Positions 6,795-14,361 are shown, counted from the stretch's first letter. The stretch: DNA of 18,871 nucleotides from an uncultured Anaerotignum sp. (GCF_905212195.1 NZ_CAJMDQ010000055.1:1-18871); one strand, 5' to 3'. A program made the numbers and translations. Notes: a model not told the origin generated them from the letters alone.

Positions 6795-7382
6795 ATGATT
6801 CTTTCCTTTCTGCTGGCGCTTTCTCTCAGTCTGGATGCTTTAGGTGCGGGCATGGCATGCGGATTAAGGCGAATTTCCCTGCCTGTTTTCTCCCGTGTGG
6901 TTTTGGGACTGGAAACGGCTGGGCTGTTGTTTCTTTTTCTCAAAGCTGGTACCTTTCTGGCTGCCTGTCTGCCTCCCCATTGGGCAGAACGGGGGGCGGC
7001 TTTGTTTCTGGTGGGTTTTGGTCTGTTTCTGCTGTTTCAAGGCTGCCGCAAACAAACAGACAGCCCCTCTCCTTTGAAATTCCTGCGCAGTCCTTCCCAA
7101 TGTGACACGGACGGTTCCGCAGTACTGGAAGCCAGAGAAGCTTTGTTGCTAGGTCTGGTACTTTCCGCCGATGCCTGCGGCGTTGGGCTTAGTGCCGCTG
7201 CGGCAGGTTTTTCCGTCTACTGGCTGCCTTTTTTCGCTGCTCTTTTGCAGACCTTTTTCCTTTCTGTGGGCGCAGGGGCAGGAAAAAGGCTAACAGAAAC
7301 AATGCCCATGGCGGAAAACCGCTATACCCTTTTGTCCGGCGGCATTTTCCTTGCTATGGGGCTTCTGCGGCTGTTCTGGTAG
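6795..7382 (+). CDS. ytaF: YtaF-type sporulation membrane protein, MntP/DUF204-like
   Basis: This is a 195-aa polytopic membrane protein of the YtaF family, which is related to the MntP manganese exporters. Its internal duplication shows in two matching helix motifs: SLDALGAG at 12-19 and SADACGVG at 124-131. In each, a conserved aspartate lies in a transmembrane helix. About six hydrophobic segments are visible, with a polar loop near 85-115. The start at 6795 follows GGAGG (6782-6786) at ideal spacing; a GTG at 6786 overlaps that site and is rejected. B. subtilis ytaF is annotated as a sporulation membrane protein, and its precise transport role is not established. It is divergent from the cation ATPase, so both may concern divalent-cation homeostasis (inference). 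No terminator is obvious after it. Confidence 0.82.
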   Translation: MILSFLLALSLSLDALGAGMACGLRRISLPVFSRVVLGLETAGLLFLFLKAGTFLAACLPPHWAERGAALFLVGFGLFLLFQGCRKQTDSPSPLKFLRSPSQCDTDGSAVLEAREALLLGLVLSADACGVGLSAAAAGFSVYWLPFFAALLQTFFLSVGAGAGKRLTETMPMAENRYTLLSGGIFLAMGLLRLFW

Positions 7383-7396
7383 TCAGACATTTGTTC

Positions 7397-7425
7397 TTTT
7401 CATTTTGGAAGAAATATGCTATGAT
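7397..7425 (+). promoter_or_regulatory. Sigma-A type promoter for the DUF2007-like pair
   Basis: -10 TATGAT lies at 7420-7425 and is preceded by TGC (extended -10). TTTTCA at 7397-7402 is a -35-like hexamer with 17-nt spacing. Confidence 0.6.
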
Positions 7426-7463
7426 GGAAAAAAGCGTAAGGACGGCAAACAGGAGGCGATGAC

Positions 7464-7718
7464 ATGTTCACATCTTTCAACAGCGTGGAACTGATCACGG
7501 TTTCTTCATTGGAAGAACAGACCAAGCTGCGGAATCTGCTGACCCAAGGGGGCGTGGAACACATGGTGTCAGTGAAAGATCCCCATCAGACCAGCGGTTT
7601 TTTTCCTGTGCCCGATCCTGAAACTCTGATGACACAATCCATGGCGTATACCTTTTATGTCCATAAAAAACAATTGCAGCAGGCAGTTTCTCTGCTGAAA
7701 CAGGAGGGGTTTGTATGA
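7464..7718 (+). CDS. Small DUF2007-like protein, first of a paralogous pair
   Basis: This 84-aa soluble protein resembles the DUF2007 family (annotated as putative signal-transducing proteins, function unproven). It has a strand-helix opening (VELITVSSLEEQTKLRNLLTQ), a variable middle, and a closing strand-helix (YTFYVHKKQLQQAVSLLKQ). The same layout is repeated in the next gene, so the two are paralogues. AGGAGG at 7451-7456 supports ATG 7464. The stop overlaps the next start as ATGA (7715-7718), indicating translational coupling and possibly a heteromeric complex (inference). Confidence 0.7.
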   Translation: MFTSFNSVELITVSSLEEQTKLRNLLTQGGVEHMVSVKDPHQTSGFFPVPDPETLMTQSMAYTFYVHKKQLQQAVSLLKQEGFV

Positions 7719-7987
7719 TTAATGTATTCAACAGAAAAGAAGTCTACAGCACTTATAATAAGGACGAACAGATGCGTGTAAAAGAAATTCTGGAAAGCAA
7801 CGACATCGAATGCTTTCTGGACAACAAGCGTCTGGAATCCCCTTTGGGCGGACAGAGCACCATCAGCGGTACCGCTTCTCCTCTGGGAGCACAGTCCAGC
7901 GTAAACGGCGATAACTGCTGCATGGAATACAAAGTATTTGTAAAGAAAACAGATTATTCTCTGGCAAAAAAACTCATTGAAAAATAA
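7715..7987 (+). CDS. Small DUF2007-like protein, second of the pair, with tandem Gly/Ser-rich repeat
   Basis: This 90-aa protein has the DUF2007-like layout: EVYSTYNKDEQMRVKEILE near the N-terminus and YKVFVKKTDYSLAKKLIEK at the C-terminus. Between them lies a 13-residue imperfect tandem repeat. It starts with SPLGGQSTISG (from residue 42) and repeats with SPLGAQSSVNG (from residue 55), forming a probably flexible loop, followed by two adjacent cysteines (C68, C69). CAGGAGGGG at 7701-7709 drives ATG 7715, inside the end of the preceding gene. A strong terminator follows. No enzymatic motif is visible. Confidence 0.72.
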   Translation: MINVFNRKEVYSTYNKDEQMRVKEILESNDIECFLDNKRLESPLGGQSTISGTASPLGAQSSVNGDNCCMEYKVFVKKTDYSLAKKLIEK

Positions 7988-7995
7988 GCATACAA

Positions 7996-8031
7996 ATGCC
8001 GGATATTCCTGAGGAATATCCGGCATCTTTT
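7996..8031 (+). terminator. Strong intrinsic terminator after the DUF2007-like pair
   Basis: A perfect 14-bp stem (7996-8009 with 8013-8026) closes a TGA loop and is followed by CTTTTATAT. It lies 8 nt after the stop. Confidence 0.85.
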
Positions 8032-8043
8032 ATATAACAGAAA

Positions 8044-8086
8044 AGCCGAAAATCTCTGCATCAACAGAAATTTTCGGCTCTTTTTT
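8044..8086. terminator. Second terminator, shared by convergent genes
   Basis: A 15-bp stem with one mismatch (8044-8058 with 8065-8079) has loop CATCAA and is followed on the plus strand by six or more T residues (8081-8086). It also lies 26 nt beyond the stop of the minus-strand DUF1846 gene, where a short T run (TTTCTGTT) follows it, so it may serve both directions. Confidence 0.75.
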
Positions 8087-8111
8087 ATTTTTTGAAATAG
8101 ACTGTGACAGA

Positions 8112-9596
8112 TTAACCGTGGAACAGCTTTTTGGTCTGATAAATAGGTTCACAGGTCAGGTTTACACCCAGTTTCTGGAACACATTTTCATCTACCGCGG
8201 AAAGGATAACGGAAGAATGGACTTCGCAGCATTTCAGTTTTTCCAGCTGCTGCATCGCCAATTCCGCCTTTTCATCTGTTGCGGCACAGATGCACAGAGC
8301 AATGAGGATTTCGTCTGTGTGCAGTCTGGGGTTGTGGTTGCCCAGATGGGACACTTTCAAATGCTGGATGGGTTCGATGATGGTAGGAGAAATCAGCTTC
8401 ACATCATGATCCAGATTTGCCAGTTTCTTCAGTGCGTTCAGCAGCATGGCAGAAGATGCGCCCAGCAGAGAGCTTGTCTTGCCGGTAACGATGGTGCCAT
8501 CAGGCAGTTCGATGGCTGCCGCAGGTGCGCCGGTTTCTTCGGCTCTTTTCATAGCCGCTGCCGCTACAGGACGGTTATCCACGCCAGTGCCTGCCTGTTT
8601 CATCAGCAGTTCCAGTTTATAGATGGATTCTTCGCCGCCGTTGCCTTTTCTCTGTTCGCACAGAGCTTTGTAATACCGGCGGATGATTTCATTTCTGGAG
8701 GCTTCTTTGACTGCTTCATCATCGATGATGCAGTTGCCTACCATGTTTACGCCCATATCTGTGGGGGATTTATAGGGAGATTCCCCGTAAATCTTTTCAA
8801 ACATAGCGTTCAGTACAGGGAATACCTCTACGTCACGGTTATAGTTGACAGTGGTTTCGCCGTAAGCTTCCAGATGGAAGGGGTCAATCATATTCATGTC
8901 ATTCAGGTCAACGGTAGCTGCTTCATAAGCCAGATTGACAGGGTGCTGCAAAGGCACATTCCAGATGGGGAATGTTTCGAATTTCGCATAGCCAGCCTTG
9001 ATGCCACGTTTGTTTTCATGGTACAGCTGAGACAGGCAAACTGCCATTTTGCCGCTGCCGGGGCCGGGTGCTGTTACAACCACCAGAGAATGTTCTGTTT
9101 CGATATATTCGTTTTTGCCAAAGCCGTCTTCACTAACGATAAGGGGCACATTGCTGGGGTAGCCGGGGATGGTGTAATGACGATACACCTTCAGGCCCAG
9201 ATTTTCCAGTTTCCGCTGGTAAGCCACTGCGCTTTCCTGACCACCAAACTGTGTCAGTACAACGCTGCCCACATACAGGCCATAGCCGCGGAATGCGTCG
9301 ATGAGGCGCAGCACGTCCATGTCGTAAGTGATGCCCAGGTCGCCGCGGACTTTGTTCTTTTCAATATCACCGGCATTGATGACCAGAACGATTTCTACGT
9401 CCTCTTTCACCTGTACCAGCATGTTGATCTTACTATCCGGCTTAAAGCCCGGCAGTACCCGGGAAGCATGATAGTCGTCGAAAAGCTTGCCGCCAAACTC
9501 CAGATAAAGTTTGCCGCCAAACTGTCCGATTCTTTCTTTGATGCGTGTTGACTGCATCTGCAAATATTTGTCGTTATCAAATCCAATCCGTACCAT
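8112..9596 (-). CDS. DUF1846 family protein with P-loop-like motif
   Basis: This 494-aa cytoplasmic protein matches the DUF1846 family, widespread in Firmicutes and of unproven function. It opens with the typical VRIGFDNDKYLQMQS. A glycine-rich P-loop-like segment, TAPGPGSGKMAV, occurs at 175-186 after a strand (HSLVVV), which suggests nucleotide or phosphate binding. No Walker B motif is obvious to me. The length is normal for the family. GGGAG at 9605-9609 gives 8-nt spacing to ATG 9596. It has its own good promoter and lies as a single gene between terminators. No signal peptide or membrane segment is visible. Confidence 0.88.
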   Translation of the reverse strand: MVRIGFDNDKYLQMQSTRIKERIGQFGGKLYLEFGGKLFDDYHASRVLPGFKPDSKINMLVQVKEDVEIVLVINAGDIEKNKVRGDLGITYDMDVLRLIDAFRGYGLYVGSVVLTQFGGQESAVAYQRKLENLGLKVYRHYTIPGYPSNVPLIVSEDGFGKNEYIETEHSLVVVTAPGPGSGKMAVCLSQLYHENKRGIKAGYAKFETFPIWNVPLQHPVNLAYEAATVDLNDMNMIDPFHLEAYGETTVNYNRDVEVFPVLNAMFEKIYGESPYKSPTDMGVNMVGNCIIDDEAVKEASRNEIIRRYYKALCEQRKGNGGEESIYKLELLMKQAGTGVDNRPVAAAAMKRAEETGAPAAAIELPDGTIVTGKTSSLLGASSAMLLNALKKLANLDHDVKLISPTIIEPIQHLKVSHLGNHNPRLHTDEILIALCICAATDEKAELAMQQLEKLKCCEVHSSVILSAVDENVFQKLGVNLTCEPIYQTKKLFHG

Positions 9597-9653
9597 TTTT
9601 TAATCTCCCAAATCTATTGTCACATCCGTTAACTGTTTCATTTACGGTACAAA

Positions 9654-9682
9654 ATTATACTATTTTTTTTCGCGATTTACAA
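9654..9682 (-). promoter_or_regulatory. Sigma-A type promoter for the DUF1846 gene
   Basis: On the minus strand, -35 TTGTAA (9677-9682) and -10 TATAAT (9654-9659) are separated by exactly 17 nt. The start codon is 57 nt further on. Confidence 0.8.
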
Positions 9683-9739
9683 AGGAAACCTTGATTTTTT
9701 TCGAAAATCTCCCACTTGCATGAAAACTTTTGTCATTTC

Positions 9740-10495
9740 TTAGGGTTTTTCTATGGAATTCTGTTCAAAATCCTCATCTTTGCAGACCACCGATAAGCAG
9801 TATATACGAACCTCCGCCGCTCCTGCCCGCAAAAGGGTACGTGTACACTCCTGTAGTGTGGTGCCTGTGGTGAAGATATCGTCCAGCAGCAAAACACGTT
9901 TTCCTGCAATGACGTCTTTCTTTGCCGCACCAAATACGTTCTTCAGATTTTCTTTTCTCTGTGCCGCTTTCAGACTGCTTTGGGGCAATGTATCCACAAG
10001 TCTTTCCAATACACCGGGTACATGGTTCATGCCCGTTTCTTTCGCCAGACCTTCGCAGAGGATTTCTGCCTGATTGAAGCCACGAAACCGCAGTTTATTG
10101 GCATGGAGAGGCACTTCCGTCAGCACATCCGCCCATGTTGTCCAGTCTGGATGTGTCTGCAAAAGATATTCCGCCATCAAATGGCTGAGCCGCTCGCCCT
10201 CATGGCGATACCCCTGAAACTTAAAAGCGGCAATCTCCTCCTGCATGGTTTCATAGGAAAATGCCGCTGTTCCTGCTGTAAAAAGAAAATCCTTATGGCG
10301 GCACCGATGGCAGAGAATATCGTTATCTGTGGGTCTGCCGCAGATTTGGCATTTCTCCCCTTTCAAAAAAGGCGGATGCGCCAGACAATCGGGGCATAAC
10401 AGCCGTTCTTCTTTCTCCAAAGGCAAAAGACTGCCGCAAATGGCACATCTGGGCGGAAAGAGAAATTCCTTCAAGGTTTCTTTCACACTTCTCAT
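9740..10495 (-). CDS. comFC: ComF family phosphoribosyltransferase-like protein
   Basis: This 251-aa protein is a ComF/ComFC homologue. The N-terminus carries four CxxC pairs (C17/C20, C34/C37, C49/C52, C62/C65), expected to bind zinc. The C-terminal type I phosphoribosyltransferase domain has the PRPP-binding loop VLLLDDIFTTGTTL at 201-214. In competent bacteria ComFC works with the ComFA helicase in DNA uptake, but homologues are also common in bacteria with no known competence. ATG 10495 overlaps the recD2 stop as ATGA, with GGCGGGAG just upstream, so it is coupled to recD2. Pairing with a RecD2 helicase rather than ComFA is notable. No clear terminator follows. Confidence 0.9.
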   Translation of the reverse strand: MRSVKETLKEFLFPPRCAICGSLLPLEKEERLLCPDCLAHPPFLKGEKCQICGRPTDNDILCHRCRHKDFLFTAGTAAFSYETMQEEIAAFKFQGYRHEGERLSHLMAEYLLQTHPDWTTWADVLTEVPLHANKLRFRGFNQAEILCEGLAKETGMNHVPGVLERLVDTLPQSSLKAAQRKENLKNVFGAAKKDVIAGKRVLLLDDIFTTGTTLQECTRTLLRAGAAEVRIYCLSVVCKDEDFEQNSIEKP

Positions 10496-12738
10496 TCTCC
10501 CGCCTCCGCCATAAAGTCATAAAGATTCCGTATCCGCTGGGCAAGGCCTGTATACCTTCCCACTTCCCGGTCGTTGCTGACCATGGCGGAAATGGTTTCC
10601 TGTATGCCCACCAGCACCACCAATGTTTTGGCACGGGTCACCGCTGTATAAAGCAGGTTTCTTGTCATGAGCATAGGCGGGCCGCTGTGAACAGGAATGA
10701 TGACAACAGGGTATTCACTACCCTGAGATTTATGGATGGTGATGGCATAAGCCAGTTCCAGTTCTTCCAGCTGAGAATAATCGTAATCCACCACTTTTCC
10801 ATCATCGAAAACCACCTGCATGGTTTCATTTGCGGCATCGATTTCTCTTATCATGCCCGCATCGCCGTTAAATATGCCTACACCTTCATCACAGCGTTTT
10901 CCCATGGCGTTATACATGCGCCAAGCGATATTATAGTTATTTTTGATCTGCATGACCTTGTCCCCTTCCCGGAAGACAATCTGACGGAATTCTTTTTCCG
11001 CCCGTTCCTCGGAAGGTGGATTCAAAGCCGCCTGCAAAACAGTGTTCAGGTTCTGCACACCCAAAATTCCCTTCCGCATGGGCGTCAATACCTGCATATC
11101 TCTCAGACCATCGCATCCCGTAAACTTCGGTAGACGAGTCAGCACCAAATCCCGAATGGTACGCACCACATCTTCCCCGAAAGCTCTTTTCACAAAAAAG
11201 AAATCCGTACCGTTTTCGTTGAGGACAGGGTCGTCCCCTCGGTTGATGCGGTGGGCGTTCATGATGATAGCGCTTTCCTGTGCCTGACGGAAAATATGCT
11301 CCAGTCTGACTACTTTCAGCCGTTCACTGCGAATCATGTCTTTCAGCACATTACCGGGGCCAACGGAAGGCAGCTGGTCTACGTCCCCTACGAAAATCAG
11401 ACGGGTACCCGGTGCCACCGCCCGCAAAAGGGCATGCATCAGCATAATATCCACCATGGAAGTTTCGTCGATGATGATGACATCCGCTTCAATGGGATTT
11501 TCTTCATTTCGGTCAAAGGTCTGTCTGCGGACATCTTCCCCCAAAAAGGTGCTTTCCAGCATACGGTGAATGGTCTGTGCTTCCACGCCGGTGGCTTCAC
11601 TCATGCGCTTTGCCGCCCGTCCTGTGGGTGCCGCCAGCACTACCTCACAGCCCTCATCTTTTAACAGCCGCAGAATGGTATTGATGGTGGTGGTTTTCCC
11701 AGTACCGGGGCCGCCGGTGATAATCAGAACGCCACAGCTCATGGCTTCCAACACCGCCGCCCGCTGTTCTTCCGCCAAAATGACGCCTGTTTTCTTTTCC
11801 ATGCGAGCAATCTCATTGGCAACCCCTTCCATATTGGTGCACATATACTCCTGAGAAAGTTCCAGCAGTCGTTTTGCCACTGCCATTTCCGCATAGAAAT
11901 AGGTATTCAGATATACGCTGTCCACACCGTTCATGGTTTCCTGCCAGATTTGGCTGTCCACCTGCAATTCCCGAATGGCGTTTTCCACATGGTCGGGATG
12001 CAGCTGCAACAGCTCTTTTGCCTGCTCCATGAGGCTTTCTTTGGGCAAATAACAATCCCCGTTGGATGCCGCATTGGTAAGGATATATTTCACTGCCGCT
12101 TTCACACGATTGGGGTCATCAGGGGAAATGCCTGCCGACGCCGCCATTTTATCCGCCATACGGAAGCCAATGCCCCAGATGTCGTCCGCCAGCCGATAAG
12201 GATTATGCTTTACCACTTCAAAAGTACGGGATTTATATTTCTTATAAATCCGCATGGCATAAGTGGGGGAAACGTCAAATTCCTGCAAAAACAGCATGGC
12301 TTTCCGCAGTTCATGCTGTTCCCGGAAAATTTCGGAAATCCGCTGGGCTTTTTCATAAGTCAGCCCTTTGATTTCCGCCAGCTGTTCCGGCTTTTCTTCA
12401 ATGACATAAAAAGAAGCTTCCCCAAAGCGGTCTACAATCTTCTTGGCAATCTTCGGGCCAATACCTTTGATGAGCCCCGAAGAAAGATATTTCTCGATAC
12501 CGGCGCAGGTGGTAGGCATGGATTTTTCATAGCTGGTCACTTGAATCTGTCTGCCATAAAGGGGATGGATAGACCAATGCCCGGTGATTTCCAGACTTTC
12601 CCCGGCGTGAATCTGGGGCACAATGCCCACGCAGGTCACCTCGTCGTCCTCTGTTTCCAGCGCAAAAACCGTATAGCCGTTGTCGGCATTTTGATAAATG
12701 ATACTTTCTACTTCGCCTGTGATACGGATTTCATCCAT
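10492..12738 (-). CDS. recD2: RecD2-type ATP-dependent DNA helicase (SF1B)
   Basis: RecD2 is a 5'-3' superfamily 1B helicase involved in DNA repair and fork maintenance in bacteria where it is not part of RecBCD. The 748-aa protein has an N-terminal OB-like region, helix-hairpin-helix segments around GIGPKIAKKIVDRFGE (92-107), Walker A GGPGTGKT (342-349), Walker B DETS (424-427), GDVDQLPSVGPGNV (451-464), and a C-terminal UvrD-like part with ITIHKSQGSEYP (666-677) and LLYTAVTRAK (695-704). I choose ATG 12738 because AAAGGAGGGAAGG is just upstream and MDEIRITGEVE is the normal N-terminus. The frame stays open to 12939, but that runs across the divergent promoters. It overlaps comF by 4 nt. Its promoter carries an SOS-like box. 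Confidence 0.95.
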   Translation of the reverse strand: MDEIRITGEVESIIYQNADNGYTVFALETEDDEVTCVGIVPQIHAGESLEITGHWSIHPLYGRQIQVTSYEKSMPTTCAGIEKYLSSGLIKGIGPKIAKKIVDRFGEASFYVIEEKPEQLAEIKGLTYEKAQRISEIFREQHELRKAMLFLQEFDVSPTYAMRIYKKYKSRTFEVVKHNPYRLADDIWGIGFRMADKMAASAGISPDDPNRVKAAVKYILTNAASNGDCYLPKESLMEQAKELLQLHPDHVENAIRELQVDSQIWQETMNGVDSVYLNTYFYAEMAVAKRLLELSQEYMCTNMEGVANEIARMEKKTGVILAEEQRAAVLEAMSCGVLIITGGPGTGKTTTINTILRLLKDEGCEVVLAAPTGRAAKRMSEATGVEAQTIHRMLESTFLGEDVRRQTFDRNEENPIEADVIIIDETSMVDIMLMHALLRAVAPGTRLIFVGDVDQLPSVGPGNVLKDMIRSERLKVVRLEHIFRQAQESAIIMNAHRINRGDDPVLNENGTDFFFVKRAFGEDVVRTIRDLVLTRLPKFTGCDGLRDMQVLTPMRKGILGVQNLNTVLQAALNPPSEERAEKEFRQIVFREGDKVMQIKNNYNIAWRMYNAMGKRCDEGVGIFNGDAGMIREIDAANETMQVVFDDGKVVDYDYSQLEELELAYAITIHKSQGSEYPVVIIPVHSGPPMLMTRNLLYTAVTRAKTLVVLVGIQETISAMVSNDREVGRYTGLAQRIRNLYDFMAEAGE

Positions 12739-12769
12739 GTCCTTCCCTCCTTTGCCGCACAATATAAAA

Positions 12770-12807
12770 AGTATAGCACATTCTCCATGAAAAGAGAACA
12801 GCCGTTC
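12770..12807 (-). promoter_or_regulatory. recD2-comF promoter with a LexA-box-like site
   Basis: On the minus strand an extended -10 (TGC then TATACT, hexamer at 12770-12775) is present, with a weak -35 TTCTCT at 12793-12798. Overlapping that -35 is GAAC-AGCC-GTTC at 12796-12807, an exact match to the GAAC-N4-GTTC core of Gram-positive LexA boxes. I found no other exact core in the window. LexA binding here would block the promoter, so SOS control of recD2-comF is plausible. Confidence 0.55.
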
Positions 12808-12826
12808 CCAAAATTCCCCCAAAGCC

Positions 12827-12866
12827 TTGACAAAATCCAAAAACCCTGTAAAATGAACATTGTTCA
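12827..12866 (+). promoter_or_regulatory. tetR promoter with palindromic operator 1
   Basis: -35 TTGACA (12827-12832), a 16-nt spacer and -10 TAAAAT (12849-12854) make a strong sigma-A promoter. The palindrome TGAAC-ATT-GTTCA at 12854-12866 overlaps the last base of the -10 and the expected transcription start. The same TGAAC-N3-GTTCA pattern recurs at 14372-14384, so this is very probably the binding site of the TetR protein encoded next. Confidence 0.8.
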
Positions 12867-12892
12867 ACTTAAAAAGAAAAAGGAGGGATTTT

Positions 12893-13459
12893 ATGCATCC
12901 CAATGTAACTTCCAAAGAAAAATTGCTCCTTGCTGCCAAAGAATTGGCAAAAACAGAGGGGCTTTCCTCTTTGCAGATGCGCTCACTGGCTTCTGCGGCA
13001 GGCGTTGCCGTTGGTTCTGTTTATAATTATTTTCCCAACAAAAACGCCCTGCTGACGGCAGTGGTTGCCAGCATCTGGTTTGATATGTTCCATAACGACA
13101 CAGCAGAAAACACCAGAAACATGGGCTTTTGCGATGCCGTTTCCCATTTGTTTTCTCAAATACAGAAAGGCATTGCCGCCTATCCGGACTTTTTTGCCGC
13201 ACATCGGGTCATCTTTGAGGAAAGCGAAAAAGAAAATGCCCTGAAACTGCGGGAAAGCACCTTTTCCCATATGGAGAAAAATCTGCTGGTCTGTCTGGAA
13301 GCCGACCCACGCATTCGCCCCGATGCCTTTAACGGCAGTCTGACACAAAAAGCGCTGGTATCCTTTACATTCACCCATCTGCTGGCATTGTGGAACAGCG
13401 GCGCAAAAGACTGCGATACCCTCATCACCATTCTTTCCAAACTGCTTTACAGCGCATAG
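12893..13459 (+). CDS. TetR/AcrR family transcriptional regulator
   Basis: This 188-aa protein has an N-terminal TetR helix-turn-helix domain: SKEKLLLAAKELAKTEG, then LQMRSLASAAGVAVGSVYNYFPNKNALL (about 28-54, with the family-typical GSVYNYF). The remaining all-helical portion is the ligand-binding and dimerisation domain, whose inducer cannot be read from sequence. AAGGAGGG upstream supports ATG 12893; an upstream in-frame ATG at 12860 lies inside the operator and is rejected. It leads a cassette with two membrane-protein genes and is likely autorepressed through operator 1. The next gene's ribosome binding site overlaps its stop codon. Confidence 0.9.
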   Translation: MHPNVTSKEKLLLAAKELAKTEGLSSLQMRSLASAAGVAVGSVYNYFPNKNALLTAVVASIWFDMFHNDTAENTRNMGFCDAVSHLFSQIQKGIAAYPDFFAAHRVIFEESEKENALKLRESTFSHMEKNLLVCLEADPRIRPDAFNGSLTQKALVSFTFTHLLALWNSGAKDCDTLITILSKLLYSA

Positions 13460-13470
13460 GAGGTGAGTTC

Positions 13471-14325
13471 ATGATACCCAAAAAATATTTATTGCTGCTG
13501 GCTGGGCTTGTCTGGGGTGCAGCAGGGTTCAACATCCTGCGGCTGGGACTGCTGGCTTATGTTGGGCTGGTAAAGCCTTTGTATCTGCTTCTGTCTGCCG
13601 TCGTTTTTGTGATTTTTCAGAAAATGGTATTCGGCAAACTGGTACGAAAACATACTGCCCGCATTCTTGCCTATGAAGCGCCAAAAGTCTGGTTCTGGCA
13701 CTTTTTCGACAGGAAATCCTTTCTCATCATGGCATTTATGATGACCATGGGCATTTCCCTGCGGAAATTTTCACTGGTGCCCATGGACTTTATTGCCTTT
13801 TTCTATACTGGTCTGGGGGCATCCCTGCTGCTGGCCGGGATACTGTTCCTGCGGCAGTTTTTCCTGACACTGACTGACAACACAAAGGAGGTTTTCCATA
13901 TGGATTTTCAAAAACTCATTTCTTCCGCATTCCGCTACGCCATTGCCGGTCTGGCATGCGGCGTATTTTACCGTGAATTTACCAAGTTTAACGCTTTTAC
14001 AGGAAAAACCACACTGGCATTCACCCATCTGCATTTTCTGGTCATGGGTACACTGCTGTTTCTGATTCTGGCAGCCATTGCTCTCCATACAGATTTGGCG
14101 GAACAGGCGCGTTTCCAGCAGTTCCGCAAGGTCTACGCTGTTGCCCTGCCTTTTATGGTAGTCATGTTCTTTGTCCGCGGCATCCTGCAGGTATTGCAGA
14201 CCCCCCTTTCCACAGGGGCAAACGCTGCCATCTCCGGCATTGCAGGTATTTCTCATATCCTCATGACCGTTGCGCTGGTGCTGCTGTTTCTGGCTCTACG
14301 CCGCTGCACACCAAAAAAAGCGTAA
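13471..14325 (+). CDS. Membrane protein: N-terminal uncharacterised 4-TM domain fused to DUF2871 domain
   Basis: This 284-aa reading frame has two halves. Residues 1 to about 135 contain about four hydrophobic segments (for example YLLLLAGLVWGAAGFNILRL and SFLIMAFMMTMGISLR), like a small uncharacterised Firmicute membrane protein. From M144 the sequence is a complete DUF2871-type protein, with four more segments and the conserved GVFYREFTKFNAFTGKT, LTFTHLH-like (LAFTHLHFLVMG) and FVRGILQVL elements. The two are usually separate small genes as I recall the families. At the joint sit AAAGGAGGT (13884-13892) and ATG 13900 with ideal spacing, the start of a stand-alone second cistron. Either a stop codon has been lost, or both a fusion and a free DUF2871 protein are made. 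TAGGAGGTGA overlaps the tetR stop and drives ATG 13471. Confidence 0.8.
   Translation: MIPKKYLLLLAGLVWGAAGFNILRLGLLAYVGLVKPLYLLLSAVVFVIFQKMVFGKLVRKHTARILAYEAPKVWFWHFFDRKSFLIMAFMMTMGISLRKFSLVPMDFIAFFYTGLGASLLLAGILFLRQFFLTLTDNTKEVFHMDFQKLISSAFRYAIAGLACGVFYREFTKFNAFTGKTTLAFTHLHFLVMGTLLFLILAAIALHTDLAEQARFQQFRKVYAVALPFMVVMFFVRGILQVLQTPLSTGANAAISGIAGISHILMTVALVLLFLALRRCTPKKA
13884..13902 (+). promoter_or_regulatory. Internal ribosome binding site and start at the fusion joint
   Basis: AAAGGAGGT (13884-13892), 7 nt, then ATG (13900-13902), in the same frame as the ORF begun at 13471. Translation from here would give a 141-aa protein that is exactly the DUF2871 domain (13900-14325). Confidence 0.75.
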
Positions 14326-14331
14326 GCATGA

Positions 14332-14361
14332 AACCCACTTCTTTCGAAGTGGGTTCCTTTT
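14332..14361 (+). terminator. Hairpin after the fusion gene
   Basis: A perfect 10-bp stem AACCCACTTC (14332-14341) with GAAGTGGGTT (14346-14355), loop TTTC, is followed by CCTTTT. The short T run makes it a moderate terminator, so some read-through into the next gene is possible. Confidence 0.7.

Noticed and set aside
8041..8086. A possible third copy of the dispersed repeat (shares AAGCCGAAA)
   Set aside because: Similarity is limited to the stem bases. The loop is CATCAA rather than TTATGRTGACAAA, and it works well as an ordinary terminator.
9740..12738. A full competence operon
   Set aside because: comF is next to recD2, not a ComFA helicase, and no other DNA-uptake gene is present. comF-like genes occur widely without competence.
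12854..12866. LexA box at the tetR promoter
   Set aside because: The gap between GAAC and GTTC is 3 nt, not 4, and the same 3-nt spacing with flanking T and A recurs at 14372. A TetR operator explains it better.
12739..12939. A 67-residue N-terminal extension of recD2
   Set aside because: It runs through both divergent promoters and the TetR operator, while a strong ribosome binding site precedes ATG 12738 and the normal family N-terminus.
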